A stretch of 64,000 nt of DNA from NCBI RefSeq assembly GCF_014208105.1, contig NZ_JACHMQ010000001.1:6572001-6636000 (forward strand). Reading direction: 5' to 3'. The translations under genes were made by a program, and so were the position numbers. The DNA comes from Actinomadura coerulea. Lineage in GTDB: Bacteria > Actinomycetota > Actinomycetes > Streptosporangiales > Streptosporangiaceae. The notes under the pieces are model-generated. The model was not told the DNA's origin. It searched no databases and was given only the letters and a program-made list of their open reading frames with translations. Position 1 is the first letter of the stretch, and the number at the start of each line of letters is the position of its first letter. Positions 7,769 through 14,967 of the stretch are shown here, in pieces.

Positions 7769-7885
7769 ATGCCCAAGAAGCCGGCCGACCAGGTCGCCGT
7801 GGACATGGGGAAGATCGCCGGTGCGGCGATCACCACGACGGCGCGGGTCGTCATCAGGGTGTTCACCCCCAAGAAGAAGAAGTAA
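7769..7885 (+). CDS. 38-residue lysine-capped small peptide
   Basis: The reading frame encodes 38 residues: MPKKPADQVAVDM, then a hydrophobic and Thr-rich centre (KIAGAAITTTARVVIRVF), then TPKKKK. AGGAG is 11 nt before the ATG. The unit has its own promoter-like element and operator-like repeat upstream and a strong terminator downstream, which argues for a real gene. The short basic-hydrophobic-basic layout suggests membrane or nucleic-acid contact, but there is no signal peptide and I do not recognise the family. Confidence 0.6.
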   Translation: MPKKPADQVAVDMGKIAGAAITTTARVVIRVFTPKKKK

Positions 7886-8230
7886 CCCGGCCAGGGCCGC
7901 CTCCGCACGATGAGGCAGGCCCAGGGCGGTGAATCTGTCCGGCTCCCACCCGCAGGGTGGGAGCCGGTTCATTTTTCGCTCCGGAGGCCGATGCTGCCGC
8001 TGAGCTGGGGATTTGTCGGATGACTCCAGGAAAAGGGCGCGGAACAGGCTGATTCGGCGACCACCCGGATGGTCAACGGCGACCGCGGGCGGGCGGTCGT
8101 TCGCCGATCCGGGCTTTGTCACTCCGATCACAAACACGGGTCCCGAATCACTGCGCCGCCTGCATGGCGCGCGACGCAGTGAAGAGGCCACACTCGGCCC
8201 CTTCGTTCTCCGACGAAGGCGGTATTAGCG
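7886..8230. other. Intergenic region before the cholesterol oxidase gene
   Basis: These 345 bp hold the terminator at 7939-7978. The remainder (7979-8230) has no reading frame with coding character. No convincing promoter or riboswitch was found; the oxidase promoter is presumably here. Confidence 0.5.
7939..7978 (+). terminator. Intrinsic terminator after the small peptide
   Basis: A perfect 13-bp GC-rich stem (7939-7951 with 7955-7967) with a GCA loop is followed by TTCATTTTT. This is the most classical rho-independent terminator in the window and closes the small-peptide unit. Confidence 0.93.
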
Positions 8231-9967
8231 GTGTCCAGCAAAAGCGCGGCGTCCGGAAAAAGCACGGTGTCCGGTGAGGGCTTCGACTTCGACGTGATCG
8301 TGGTGGGTTCGGGGTTCGGCGGCAGCGTGTCGGCCCTGCGGCTGGCGGAGAAGGGCTACCGGGTCGCGGTGGTCGAGGCCGGGCGCCGCTTCGACGAGGG
8401 CACGCTGCCGAAGACGTCCTGGCGGCTGCGCAAGTACGTGTGGGCGCCGCGCCTCGGGATGCGCGGGATCCAGCGCGTCCACCTGGTGGGCGGAAAGGCC
8501 GGTGTCCTCGTGCTGGCCGGGGCGGGCGTCGGCGGCGGCTCCCTCGTCTACGCCAACACCCTCTACGTCCCGCCGGAGCCGTTCTTCAGGGACCGCCAGT
8601 GGGGCCACATCACCGACTGGCAGGACGAGCTCGCGCCGTTCTACGACCAGGCCCGCCGCATGCTCGGCGTCACCGTGAACCCGCTCGTCACGCCCGCCGA
8701 CGAGGCGATGAAGCGCGTCGCCGACCGGATGGGCGTCGGCGACACCTACCATCCGACGCCGGTCGGCGTGTTCTTCGGCGAGAAGCCGGGCCAGGAGGCC
8801 GACGACCCCTACTTCGGCGGCGCGGGCCCCCGCCGCACCACCTGCACCGGCTGCGGCTCCTGCATGATCGGCTGCAAGGTCGGCGCGAAGAACACGCTGA
8901 CCAAGAACTACCTGTACCTGGCGGAGAAGGCGGGCGTGCAGGTCATCCCCGACACCACGGTCACGGCCCTGGCGCCCCGGGAGCCCGGCGGGTACGAGGT
9001 GACCGCCGAGCGCACCGGCCCGCTCCGCAGGCGCCGCCGGACGCTGACCGCCGAGCACGTCGTCCTCGCCGCCGGGACGTACGGGACGCAGCGCCTCCTC
9101 CACCGCATGCGCGCCGCCGGCCGCCTCCCGCACCTGTCGCCGCGACTCGGCGAGCTCACCCGCACCAACTCCGAGGCGCTCCTCGGCGTCGAGCGCATGA
9201 CCGTCTGGCACCGCGCGAAGGACGTGGACCACAGCACGGGCCTCGCCATCACCTCGTCGTTCCACCCCGACGACAAGACGCACATCGAACCCACCCGCTA
9301 CGGCGCGGGCAACAACGCCATGGGCGTCATCCGGACCCTGCTGGTCGACGGCGGCGGCGCGCCCCGCTGGCTGAGGTTCCTCGGCCAGGCCGCCCGGCAC
9401 CCGACCGTCATCCTGCGCGGCCTGTCCCTCAGGGACTGGGCCAAGCGGACCGTCATCGCCCTGGTCATGCAGACCGCCGACAACTCCATCACGATCGGCG
9501 AGAAGCGCGGCCGCCTCGGCCGCCGCGGGCTCGTCGCCCGCCAGGGCGACGGGGAGCCCAACCCCACCTGGATCCCCGTCGCGCACAAGGCCGTCCGGAT
9601 GCTCGCCGAGGAACTCGACGCCACCCCCGGCGGGACGTGGTTCGACCTGTTCAACATCCCGACGACCGCGCACTTCATCGGCGGCTGCGTCATCGGCGAG
9701 ACGCCCGAGACCGGCGTCGTCGACCCCTACCACCGCGTCCACGGCCACCCGGGCCTGCACATCGTGGACGGCTCGGCGGTCACCGCGAACCTCGGCGTCA
9801 ACCCGTCCCTCACCATCACGGCCCAGGCCGAGCGCGCCATGGCGTTCTGGCCGAACCGAGGCCAGAAGGACCCCCGTCCCGAGCCCGGACGCCCCTACGA
9901 GCGCATCGGCCGCGTCCAGCCTGAGGCCCCCGCCGTCCCGCCCACGGCCCCCGCCGCGCTCAGGTGA
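8231..9967 (+). CDS. GMC-type oxidoreductase, ChoD-like cholesterol oxidase
   Basis: A 578-residue FAD enzyme starting with GTG. The dinucleotide-binding motif GSGFGG is at residues 26-31, the second FAD-contact motif GAGVGGGSLVYAN near 97-109, and the GMC C-terminal signature (HIVDGSAVTANLGVNPS) near 510-527. Residues 205-215 carry a cysteine cluster C-x2-C-x2-C-x3-C before KVGAKNTL, as in actinobacterial ChoD proteins. There is no signal peptide, so it is probably cytoplasmic. Known relatives oxidise 3-beta-hydroxysteroids, or act on related lipids. The strength of the ribosome-binding site is poor. Confidence 0.88.
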   Translation: MSSKSAASGKSTVSGEGFDFDVIVVGSGFGGSVSALRLAEKGYRVAVVEAGRRFDEGTLPKTSWRLRKYVWAPRLGMRGIQRVHLVGGKAGVLVLAGAGVGGGSLVYANTLYVPPEPFFRDRQWGHITDWQDELAPFYDQARRMLGVTVNPLVTPADEAMKRVADRMGVGDTYHPTPVGVFFGEKPGQEADDPYFGGAGPRRTTCTGCGSCMIGCKVGAKNTLTKNYLYLAEKAGVQVIPDTTVTALAPREPGGYEVTAERTGPLRRRRRTLTAEHVVLAAGTYGTQRLLHRMRAAGRLPHLSPRLGELTRTNSEALLGVERMTVWHRAKDVDHSTGLAITSSFHPDDKTHIEPTRYGAGNNAMGVIRTLLVDGGGAPRWLRFLGQAARHPTVILRGLSLRDWAKRTVIALVMQTADNSITIGEKRGRLGRRGLVARQGDGEPNPTWIPVAHKAVRMLAEELDATPGGTWFDLFNIPTTAHFIGGCVIGETPETGVVDPYHRVHGHPGLHIVDGSAVTANLGVNPSLTITAQAERAMAFWPNRGQKDPRPEPGRPYERIGRVQPEAPAVPPTAPAALR

Positions 9968-9985
9968 CGATCTCGCCATAGTCAG

Positions 9986-10078
9986 ATGATCGATGGATTC
10001 CTGATCCTCGCCGCGCTCGCGGACGGTCCGCAGCACGGCTACGGGATCAGGGCAGCCGGCCGTCCAGGCGAAGCCTGA
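9986..10078 (+). pseudogene. Truncated PadR-family regulator remnant
   Basis: A 30-residue frame begins MIDGFLILAALADGPQHGYG, which matches the first helix and loop of PadR-family repressors, then ends after eight further unrelated residues at TGA. The rest of the domain is absent. It is a 5' gene remnant between the cholesterol oxidase and coiled-coil genes. Confidence 0.65.
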
Positions 10079-10094
10079 CGGCTCGGGCCCGGGG

Positions 10095-11312
10095 CTACTC
10101 CTCGGCTCCGGCCTCTTCGGGCTCGGCCGGCGGTTCCTCCACGGCGCGGCGGGTCGCCTGGTGGACGCGGACGGCCAGGATCGCGCGGGCGAACCGTCCG
10201 GCCAGTTCACCGTCCATCAGCTCGGGGACCTGGTCGACGCCGACCAGGCCGCCGGGCTGGACGGTGACCGCGCCCGCGTCGCCGACCCGCACGCCGCGGC
10301 CGTCGTCGAGATCCTCCACGGCCGGGAGGTCCAGCGCGGCGCGCAGGGTGTCCTGCAGCGCCCGCACGGTCGCGGCGTCGCGGTCGATGCGGATCTCGGC
10401 GGCGTCCGCGCGCTCCTCGGCCCGGTCGGCCCGCGCCCGCTCGCCGTCGATCCGGGCGTCGGCCGCGTCGGCGAGCTGCTCGGCGCGCTCGGCGCGCTCG
10501 GCCAGGTCGGCGGCCCGCGCCGTCGCGGCGTCGCGTTCCACGCTCAGCCCCGCGACCTCGCCCTGCACGACGCTCAGCTCCGCGCGCAGCCGCCGCTCGG
10601 TGTCGGCCCCCGCCTCCAGCTTGGCGCGCGCCTCCGCCAGCTCGGCCCGCACGTCCGACAGCTCGGCCCGCGCGTCCACGAGGTCGCTCTTGGTCGCGGC
10701 CAGCGCGAGCTGGTCGTTGCTCAGCCGCGCGGCCAGGTCGTCGCGTTCGCGCTCGGCCTCGGTGCGCGCCTGGTGCTCGGTGCTCCACGCCGCCTCGGCG
10801 CGCTTGCGGATCCCCTCGGCGTGCGCGGCCTCGTTGGCGGACGTGGCCCGGGCCTGCTGGTGGGCGCCGGCCTCCTTCCACGCGTTGGCCTCGCTCTCCT
10901 GCGCCGCCGTGATGCTCGCCTTGGCGGCGGCGAGCCCCGCGGCCAGCTCCTCCTGAGCCGCCACGGCGTCCAGGCGGGCGGCCTCGGCGCGGGCCTCGGC
11001 CTCGGCCGCGCGGGCGTCCGCCTCGGCGGCCTCGCGCCGCGCGTCCCGCGCCTCGGCGAACGCCTTCTCCGCGCTGCCCAGCACGTCGCGGACCTCGCCG
11101 TCCAGCCGCACGCCCAGCACGCCCGCGCTCTCGACGAGCTGCGCGACCAGCCCGGCCAGCCGCTCCACGTCCCGCCCGAACGCGCCCACCGGCGCGGGGA
11201 CGGTGCTCGTGGCGCGCTCCACCGGCTCGTCCGCGGCCACCGGCGCGCCGCCGGGCAACCGGATCGGGGCGGTCAGCGCGACGTCGTCCAGGACCTCTTG
11301 ATCTTCGGCCAC
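10095..11312 (-). CDS. Ala/Glu/Arg-rich coiled-coil protein, unknown function
   Basis: A 405-residue soluble protein. Residues about 80-310 are an almost unbroken coiled coil rich in Ala, Glu, Arg and Asp (for example ARREAAEADARAAEAEARAE and ERADAAEIRIDRDAATVRAL). The N-terminal 75 residues and the C-terminal 95 are not helical repeats; the C-terminal part contains a mixed region (QVPELMDGELAGRFARAILA) that could be a small folded domain. No membrane segment or enzymatic motif is visible. Such proteins can be cytoskeletal or chromosome-associated; nothing here decides between these. Confidence 0.75.
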   Translation of the reverse strand: MAEDQEVLDDVALTAPIRLPGGAPVAADEPVERATSTVPAPVGAFGRDVERLAGLVAQLVESAGVLGVRLDGEVRDVLGSAEKAFAEARDARREAAEADARAAEAEARAEAARLDAVAAQEELAAGLAAAKASITAAQESEANAWKEAGAHQQARATSANEAAHAEGIRKRAEAAWSTEHQARTEAERERDDLAARLSNDQLALAATKSDLVDARAELSDVRAELAEARAKLEAGADTERRLRAELSVVQGEVAGLSVERDAATARAADLAERAERAEQLADAADARIDGERARADRAEERADAAEIRIDRDAATVRALQDTLRAALDLPAVEDLDDGRGVRVGDAGAVTVQPGGLVGVDQVPELMDGELAGRFARAILAVRVHQATRRAVEEPPAEPEEAGAEE

Positions 11313-11371
11313 GCGAGCATCCTAGTGAACCACCCTGTTTCGCACCTCCCCCGCGAACAGCTACATATCGG

Positions 11372-11466
11372 TCAGATGGGGAGGCCCCGCTCGTGAACGG
11401 CCGCGACCGCCGACGCGCGCCCCCGGACGCCGAGCTCGCGGCGGATGCGCGGCAGGTGCGGGTGTG
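11372..11466 (-). pseudogene. 3' remnant of a LuxR-family HTH gene
   Basis: Read on the minus strand, the frame ends HPHLPRIRRELGVRGRASAV then AAVHERGLPI and a stop. This matches the recognition helix and C-terminus of LuxR/GerE DNA-binding domains. The first helices and the whole sensor part are missing. It lies in the 206-bp gap between two intact genes. Confidence 0.5.
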
Positions 11467-11518
11467 AGCGCGCGGAGTGCTGGCCGGGAGGTCGGCGTCA
11501 ACCGCTCGGCAGGGGGCG

Positions 11519-11887
11519 TTATGCGGGGTGGGGGGACATGCGGTGGGCGGTGGTGATGGCGTCCACCAGGCCGGGGAAGACCTCGTCGACCTCGTCGCGC
11601 CTGAGGGCGTTCATCCGCGAGGTGCCGACGTAGTACTGCCGGATGAGCCCGGCCTCGCGCAGGATCCGGAAGTGGTGCGTGGCCGTGGAGTTGCTCACGG
11701 TCAGGTCGAAGCCGCCGCAGCGGATGTCCTCGCCGGACTCGCGGAGCTTCGTGACGATGCTCCGCCGCACCGGATCGACCAGGGCCTCAAGGACCTGCTG
11801 CAGCGGGATGGTCCGGACGTCGGGGTGCGTCGGGACGCGGTCGGCCTCCATGCCCCACATAGTACGGCACTCATCAAAGTTTGACAT
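11519..11887 (-). CDS. ArsR-type winged-helix regulator
   Basis: A 122-residue protein with the ArsR core: LQQVLEALVDPVRRSIVTKL, then the recognition region VSNSTATHHFRILREAGLIR and the wing. No metal-binding cysteine motif (CVC) is present; the only cysteines are in CRTMW and RCGGF. The start at 11887 lacks a clear ribosome-binding site, so an internal Met (MWGMEADR or MEADR) may be the true start. It diverges from the oxidoreductase at 11943 and probably represses it. Confidence 0.88.
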   Translation of the reverse strand: MSNFDECRTMWGMEADRVPTHPDVRTIPLQQVLEALVDPVRRSIVTKLRESGEDIRCGGFDLTVSNSTATHHFRILREAGLIRQYYVGTSRMNALRRDEVDEVFPGLVDAITTAHRMSPHPA

Positions 11888-11942
11888 CCATCGTACTTAG
11901 GGGCTTCAGTAGACCCACCTGCTACGAGGAAGGGGCCACGCG

Positions 11943-12941
11943 ATGGCCATGACGGTGGTGTTCCACGAGCTCGGCGGTCCCGAGGTGATGAGCCTTGAGG
12001 AAGTGGAGGTCGGCGAGCCCGGTCCGGGCGAGCTGAGGATCCGGGTCGAGGCGATCGGCCTCAACCGGGCCGAGGTGCTGTTCCGGAGCGGCCATTACAT
12101 CGAGCCCGTGGCGGCCTTCCCGGCCAGGCTGGGCACCGAGGCCGCGGGCGTGGTGGAGGCGGTCGGCGCGGGCGTCACCGGGTTCCGGCCAGGGCAGCCG
12201 GTCAGCACGGTCCCCGGGTTCTCGCAGAACGAGTACGGCGTCTACGCCGAGCAGGCGATCGTGCCCGCGTCGGCCGTGCTGCCCCGTCCTGAAGGCCTCG
12301 GTGCGGTCGAGGGCGCGGCGGTCTGGATGCCGTACCTGACGGCCTACGGCGCGCTGGTCGAGGTCGGCGGCATGCGGCCCGGCGACACGGTCGTGCTGAA
12401 CGCGGCGTCCAGCAGCGTGGGGCTGGCCGCCATCCATGTGGCCGACCGCGTCGGGGCGACCCCGATCGCCCTGACCCGCACCGCCGCCAAGAAGGAGGCG
12501 CTGCTCAAGGAGGGCGCGGCCGAAGTGATCGTCACCGAGTCGGACGACGTGGCCGGACGGGTGCTCGCGGCGACCGGCGGCCGGGGCGCCGAGTTCGTCT
12601 TCGACGCCGTGGCGGGGCCCGGCGTGACGGACCTGGCCCGGCTCGTCGCCCCCGGCGGGTCCCTCCTGGTGTACGGGGCGCTGAGCGGCGAGCCGACGCC
12701 CTATCCGGGCATCGAGCTCGGCCTGCCGGCGCTGAACATGCGCACCTACACGATGCTGGAGACGGCCAGGGACCCCGAGCGCCTCCGCCGCGCCGCCGCC
12801 TTCGTGACCTCCGGCCTGCGCTCGGGCGCGTTCCGCCCCGTCATCGACCGCACGTTCCCCTTGTCCGAGATGGCCGACGCCCACCGCCACCTGGAGTCGA
12901 ACACCCAGGTCGGGAAGATCGTGGTCACCGTCCCCCGCTGA
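11943..12941 (+). CDS. Zinc-free NADPH:quinone oxidoreductase-like MDR protein
   Basis: A 332-residue medium-chain dehydrogenase/reductase. The N-terminal GroES-like domain (VEVGEPGPGELRIRVEAIGL) is followed by a Rossmann domain with AASSSVGLAAI in place of the usual AxxGxxG motif. The Cys/His zinc ligands of alcohol dehydrogenases are absent, as in quinone reductases and enoyl reductases. GAGGAAGGGG precedes the ATG. The gene is divergent from an ArsR regulator, suggesting induction by an organic or redox-active compound. The substrate is unknown. Confidence 0.9.
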   Translation: MAMTVVFHELGGPEVMSLEEVEVGEPGPGELRIRVEAIGLNRAEVLFRSGHYIEPVAAFPARLGTEAAGVVEAVGAGVTGFRPGQPVSTVPGFSQNEYGVYAEQAIVPASAVLPRPEGLGAVEGAAVWMPYLTAYGALVEVGGMRPGDTVVLNAASSSVGLAAIHVADRVGATPIALTRTAAKKEALLKEGAAEVIVTESDDVAGRVLAATGGRGAEFVFDAVAGPGVTDLARLVAPGGSLLVYGALSGEPTPYPGIELGLPALNMRTYTMLETARDPERLRRAAAFVTSGLRSGAFRPVIDRTFPLSEMADAHRHLESNTQVGKIVVTVPR

Positions 12942-12986
12942 CGCCACGCGGCCTCTCGGGGCGCGGCCTCCGCCGAGGCGGGACGG

Positions 12987-13481
12987 TCAGTCGTCCGAAA
13001 GGGTGCCCGCGCCGTCCTGGCCGCGGCGGCGTTGCCGGGCGGACCAGGCGCCGGCGTCCTCGCTGTAGCGGACCAGGAGCCGCGCGAACTGGACGCGCTC
13101 GGCCGGCTTCCAGGCGGCCGTGATGTCCTCGAAGGTCTCGCGCTGCTCGGAGGCGAAGCGGCGGCGCTCGGCCTCTCCGGCGTCCGTGAGCTCCAGGACG
13201 GTGCGGCGGCTGTCCGCCTGGGACGCGGCCCGCCGCAGCAGCCCGTCGGTGATGCAGGCGGCGACGGTGCGGCTGGCGACGGGCTGGGTGACGCCCATCT
13301 CGGCGGCGAGTCCGCCGACCGTCATCTCGCCGGGCGCGTTCGCGACCACGTTGAGGACGAGGTTGCGCGTGAGGTCCGCGCGCCCGCCCGTCGTGCGCCG
13401 CCGCAGTCGCGACAGCGCGGGCCCGATCTGGTCGAGAAGGGCGCTGTCGTCGGTTTCAGGATCCCGGGGGGCGTTGTCCAT
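12987..13481 (-). CDS. MarR-family regulator
   Basis: A 164-residue winged-helix protein. Residues about 54-115 hold the MarR core: VGGLAAEMGVTQPVASRTVA is the helix-turn-helix and SQADSRRTVLELTDAGE the wing. It diverges from the amidohydrolase at 13582, and two ATGCAT-type palindromes lie in the 100-bp gap, so autorepression and control of the amidohydrolase are likely. Confidence 0.92.
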   Translation of the reverse strand: MDNAPRDPETDDSALLDQIGPALSRLRRRTTGGRADLTRNLVLNVVANAPGEMTVGGLAAEMGVTQPVASRTVAACITDGLLRRAASQADSRRTVLELTDAGEAERRRFASEQRETFEDITAAWKPAERVQFARLLVRYSEDAGAWSARQRRRGQDGAGTLSDD

Positions 13482-13509
13482 GCCGCCATCCTACGGACTT
13501 GCAGCCGAG

Positions 13510-13539
13510 ATGCATATGCATGACATGATGCATTTGCAT
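13510..13539. promoter_or_regulatory. Twin palindromic operator between MarR and amidohydrolase genes
   Basis: The palindrome ATGCATATGCAT (13510-13521) is followed by ATGCATTTGCAT (13528-13539), one base different and 18 bp away centre to centre. This is the expected size and symmetry for MarR dimers, and the site lies between the divergent start codons at 13481 and 13582. Confidence 0.75.
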
Positions 13540-13581
13540 AGCAGGTGCTATATATTGGCACCCTACGGATCGAGGTAAGCC

Positions 13582-14808
13582 ATGGCCGTGACCGCTATCA
13601 CCGGTACCCGGGTCTTCGACGGCGAGAAGACCCTGGGCGTGACCACCGTGCTCGTCGAGGACGGGCGGATCGCCCGCGTCGGCGGCGACGTCCCAGCGGA
13701 CGCGGAGATCGTCGACGGTGGTGGGGCGACGCTCCTGCCGGGCCTGATCGACGCCCACGTCCACACGTCCCGGGAGTCGCTCGCCCTGGCGCTGCGGTTC
13801 GGCGTGACGACCGAGCTGGAGATGCAGGGCCTCCACACGCGCGACAACCGCGGGGACATCAGCGAGAACGACGCCCTCGCCGATGTGCGTTCCTCCGGGT
13901 TCGGCATCACGCCGCCGGGCGGACACCCCAGCGAGCTGTTCCCGGAGGGTTTCCGCCCCGGGCCGCCCCCGGGCGTGAAGCCGGCCGGGCCGGCGCCGCT
14001 CATTCCGTACTCCACCACGCCCGAGGAAGCCGTCGCGTTCATCCCGCAGCTGGTCGAACGCGGCTCCGACTACATCAAGTTCATGGTCGACGACGGCAGC
14101 GTCGAAGGGCATCCCGGCCTTCCGATGCTCGACCAGGCCACCCTGAACGCCGGCGTGGCCGAGGCCAAGAGGCACGGGATGCTCACCGTCGCCCACACCC
14201 TGACCCTGGACGCCACCCGCATGGCCGTCGAGGCGGGCATCGACGGCCTGGCCCACCTGTTCATGGACCGGCCCCACACCGCCGAGATCATCGACCTGAT
14301 CAGGGACGCGGGGGTGTTCGTCGTCCCCTGCCTCGTCCTGGACGCCTCCATGATGGGGATCACCGCCGGCGACCTCGCCGACGATCCCCGCGTCGCCTCC
14401 CGCCTGGACGCCGCCTGGGACACGACGCTGCGCTCCAGCTACGGCCACTACCCCCAGGGCGAGATCGAAGACGTCCTGGCCACCGCCAAGGCCCTCGGTG
14501 ACGCGGGCGTGGACCTGCTGGCGGGCACCGACGCCGCCATGCCCCTGCCGTTCCTGGGCGGGATCGCCCACGGTGCGAGCGTCCACCACGAACTGCAGTA
14601 CCTGGTCCGCGCCGGCCTCAGCCCCGTGCAGGCCCTGCGCGCGGCGACCTCCGCGCCCGCCCGCCGCTTCGGCCTCGACGACCGCGGACGCATCGCCGAG
14701 GGCCTGCGCGCCGACCTGCTCCTCGTCGACGGCGACCCCACCACCACCATCTCCGACACCCTCAACACCCGCGCCGTCTGGCGCCGAGGCACCCGCCTCG
14801 CGCCCTGA
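13582..14808 (+). CDS. Metal-dependent amidohydrolase
   Basis: A 408-residue amidohydrolase-superfamily enzyme. The metal-binding DAHVH is at about residues 57-61, a Lys ligand candidate is in SDYIKFMVDDGS, further histidines are in TVAHTLTLDA and GLAHLFMDRP, and the catalytic Asp is in LLAGTDAAMP. The N- and C-terminal strands (MAVTAITGTRVFDG; GLRADLLLVDGDPT) form the small beta domain typical of imidazolonepropionase/prolidase-like members. No signal peptide is seen. It is divergent from a MarR regulator and thus likely inducible. The substrate is unknown. Confidence 0.9.
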   Translation: MAVTAITGTRVFDGEKTLGVTTVLVEDGRIARVGGDVPADAEIVDGGGATLLPGLIDAHVHTSRESLALALRFGVTTELEMQGLHTRDNRGDISENDALADVRSSGFGITPPGGHPSELFPEGFRPGPPPGVKPAGPAPLIPYSTTPEEAVAFIPQLVERGSDYIKFMVDDGSVEGHPGLPMLDQATLNAGVAEAKRHGMLTVAHTLTLDATRMAVEAGIDGLAHLFMDRPHTAEIIDLIRDAGVFVVPCLVLDASMMGITAGDLADDPRVASRLDAAWDTTLRSSYGHYPQGEIEDVLATAKALGDAGVDLLAGTDAAMPLPFLGGIAHGASVHHELQYLVRAGLSPVQALRAATSAPARRFGLDDRGRIAEGLRADLLLVDGDPTTTISDTLNTRAVWRRGTRLAP

Positions 14809-14967
14809 GCCCCCGCCGAGCACGCGGCCCTTGGCCTGAACCGGCGCTGCCGGTCCCGGCCCAGGATCGCCGGGTGCAAGTCCGATCCCTCGCCTACCGC
14901 ACGGAGCATATAAAGACACGGACGTCTATATGATATGCGGGTCGTCTTGCCGAGCTGAGGAGAGCCG

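Noticed and set aside
12942-12986. Terminator between the oxidoreductase and MarR genes
   Set aside because: Only imperfect short pairings could be drawn in the 45-bp gap.
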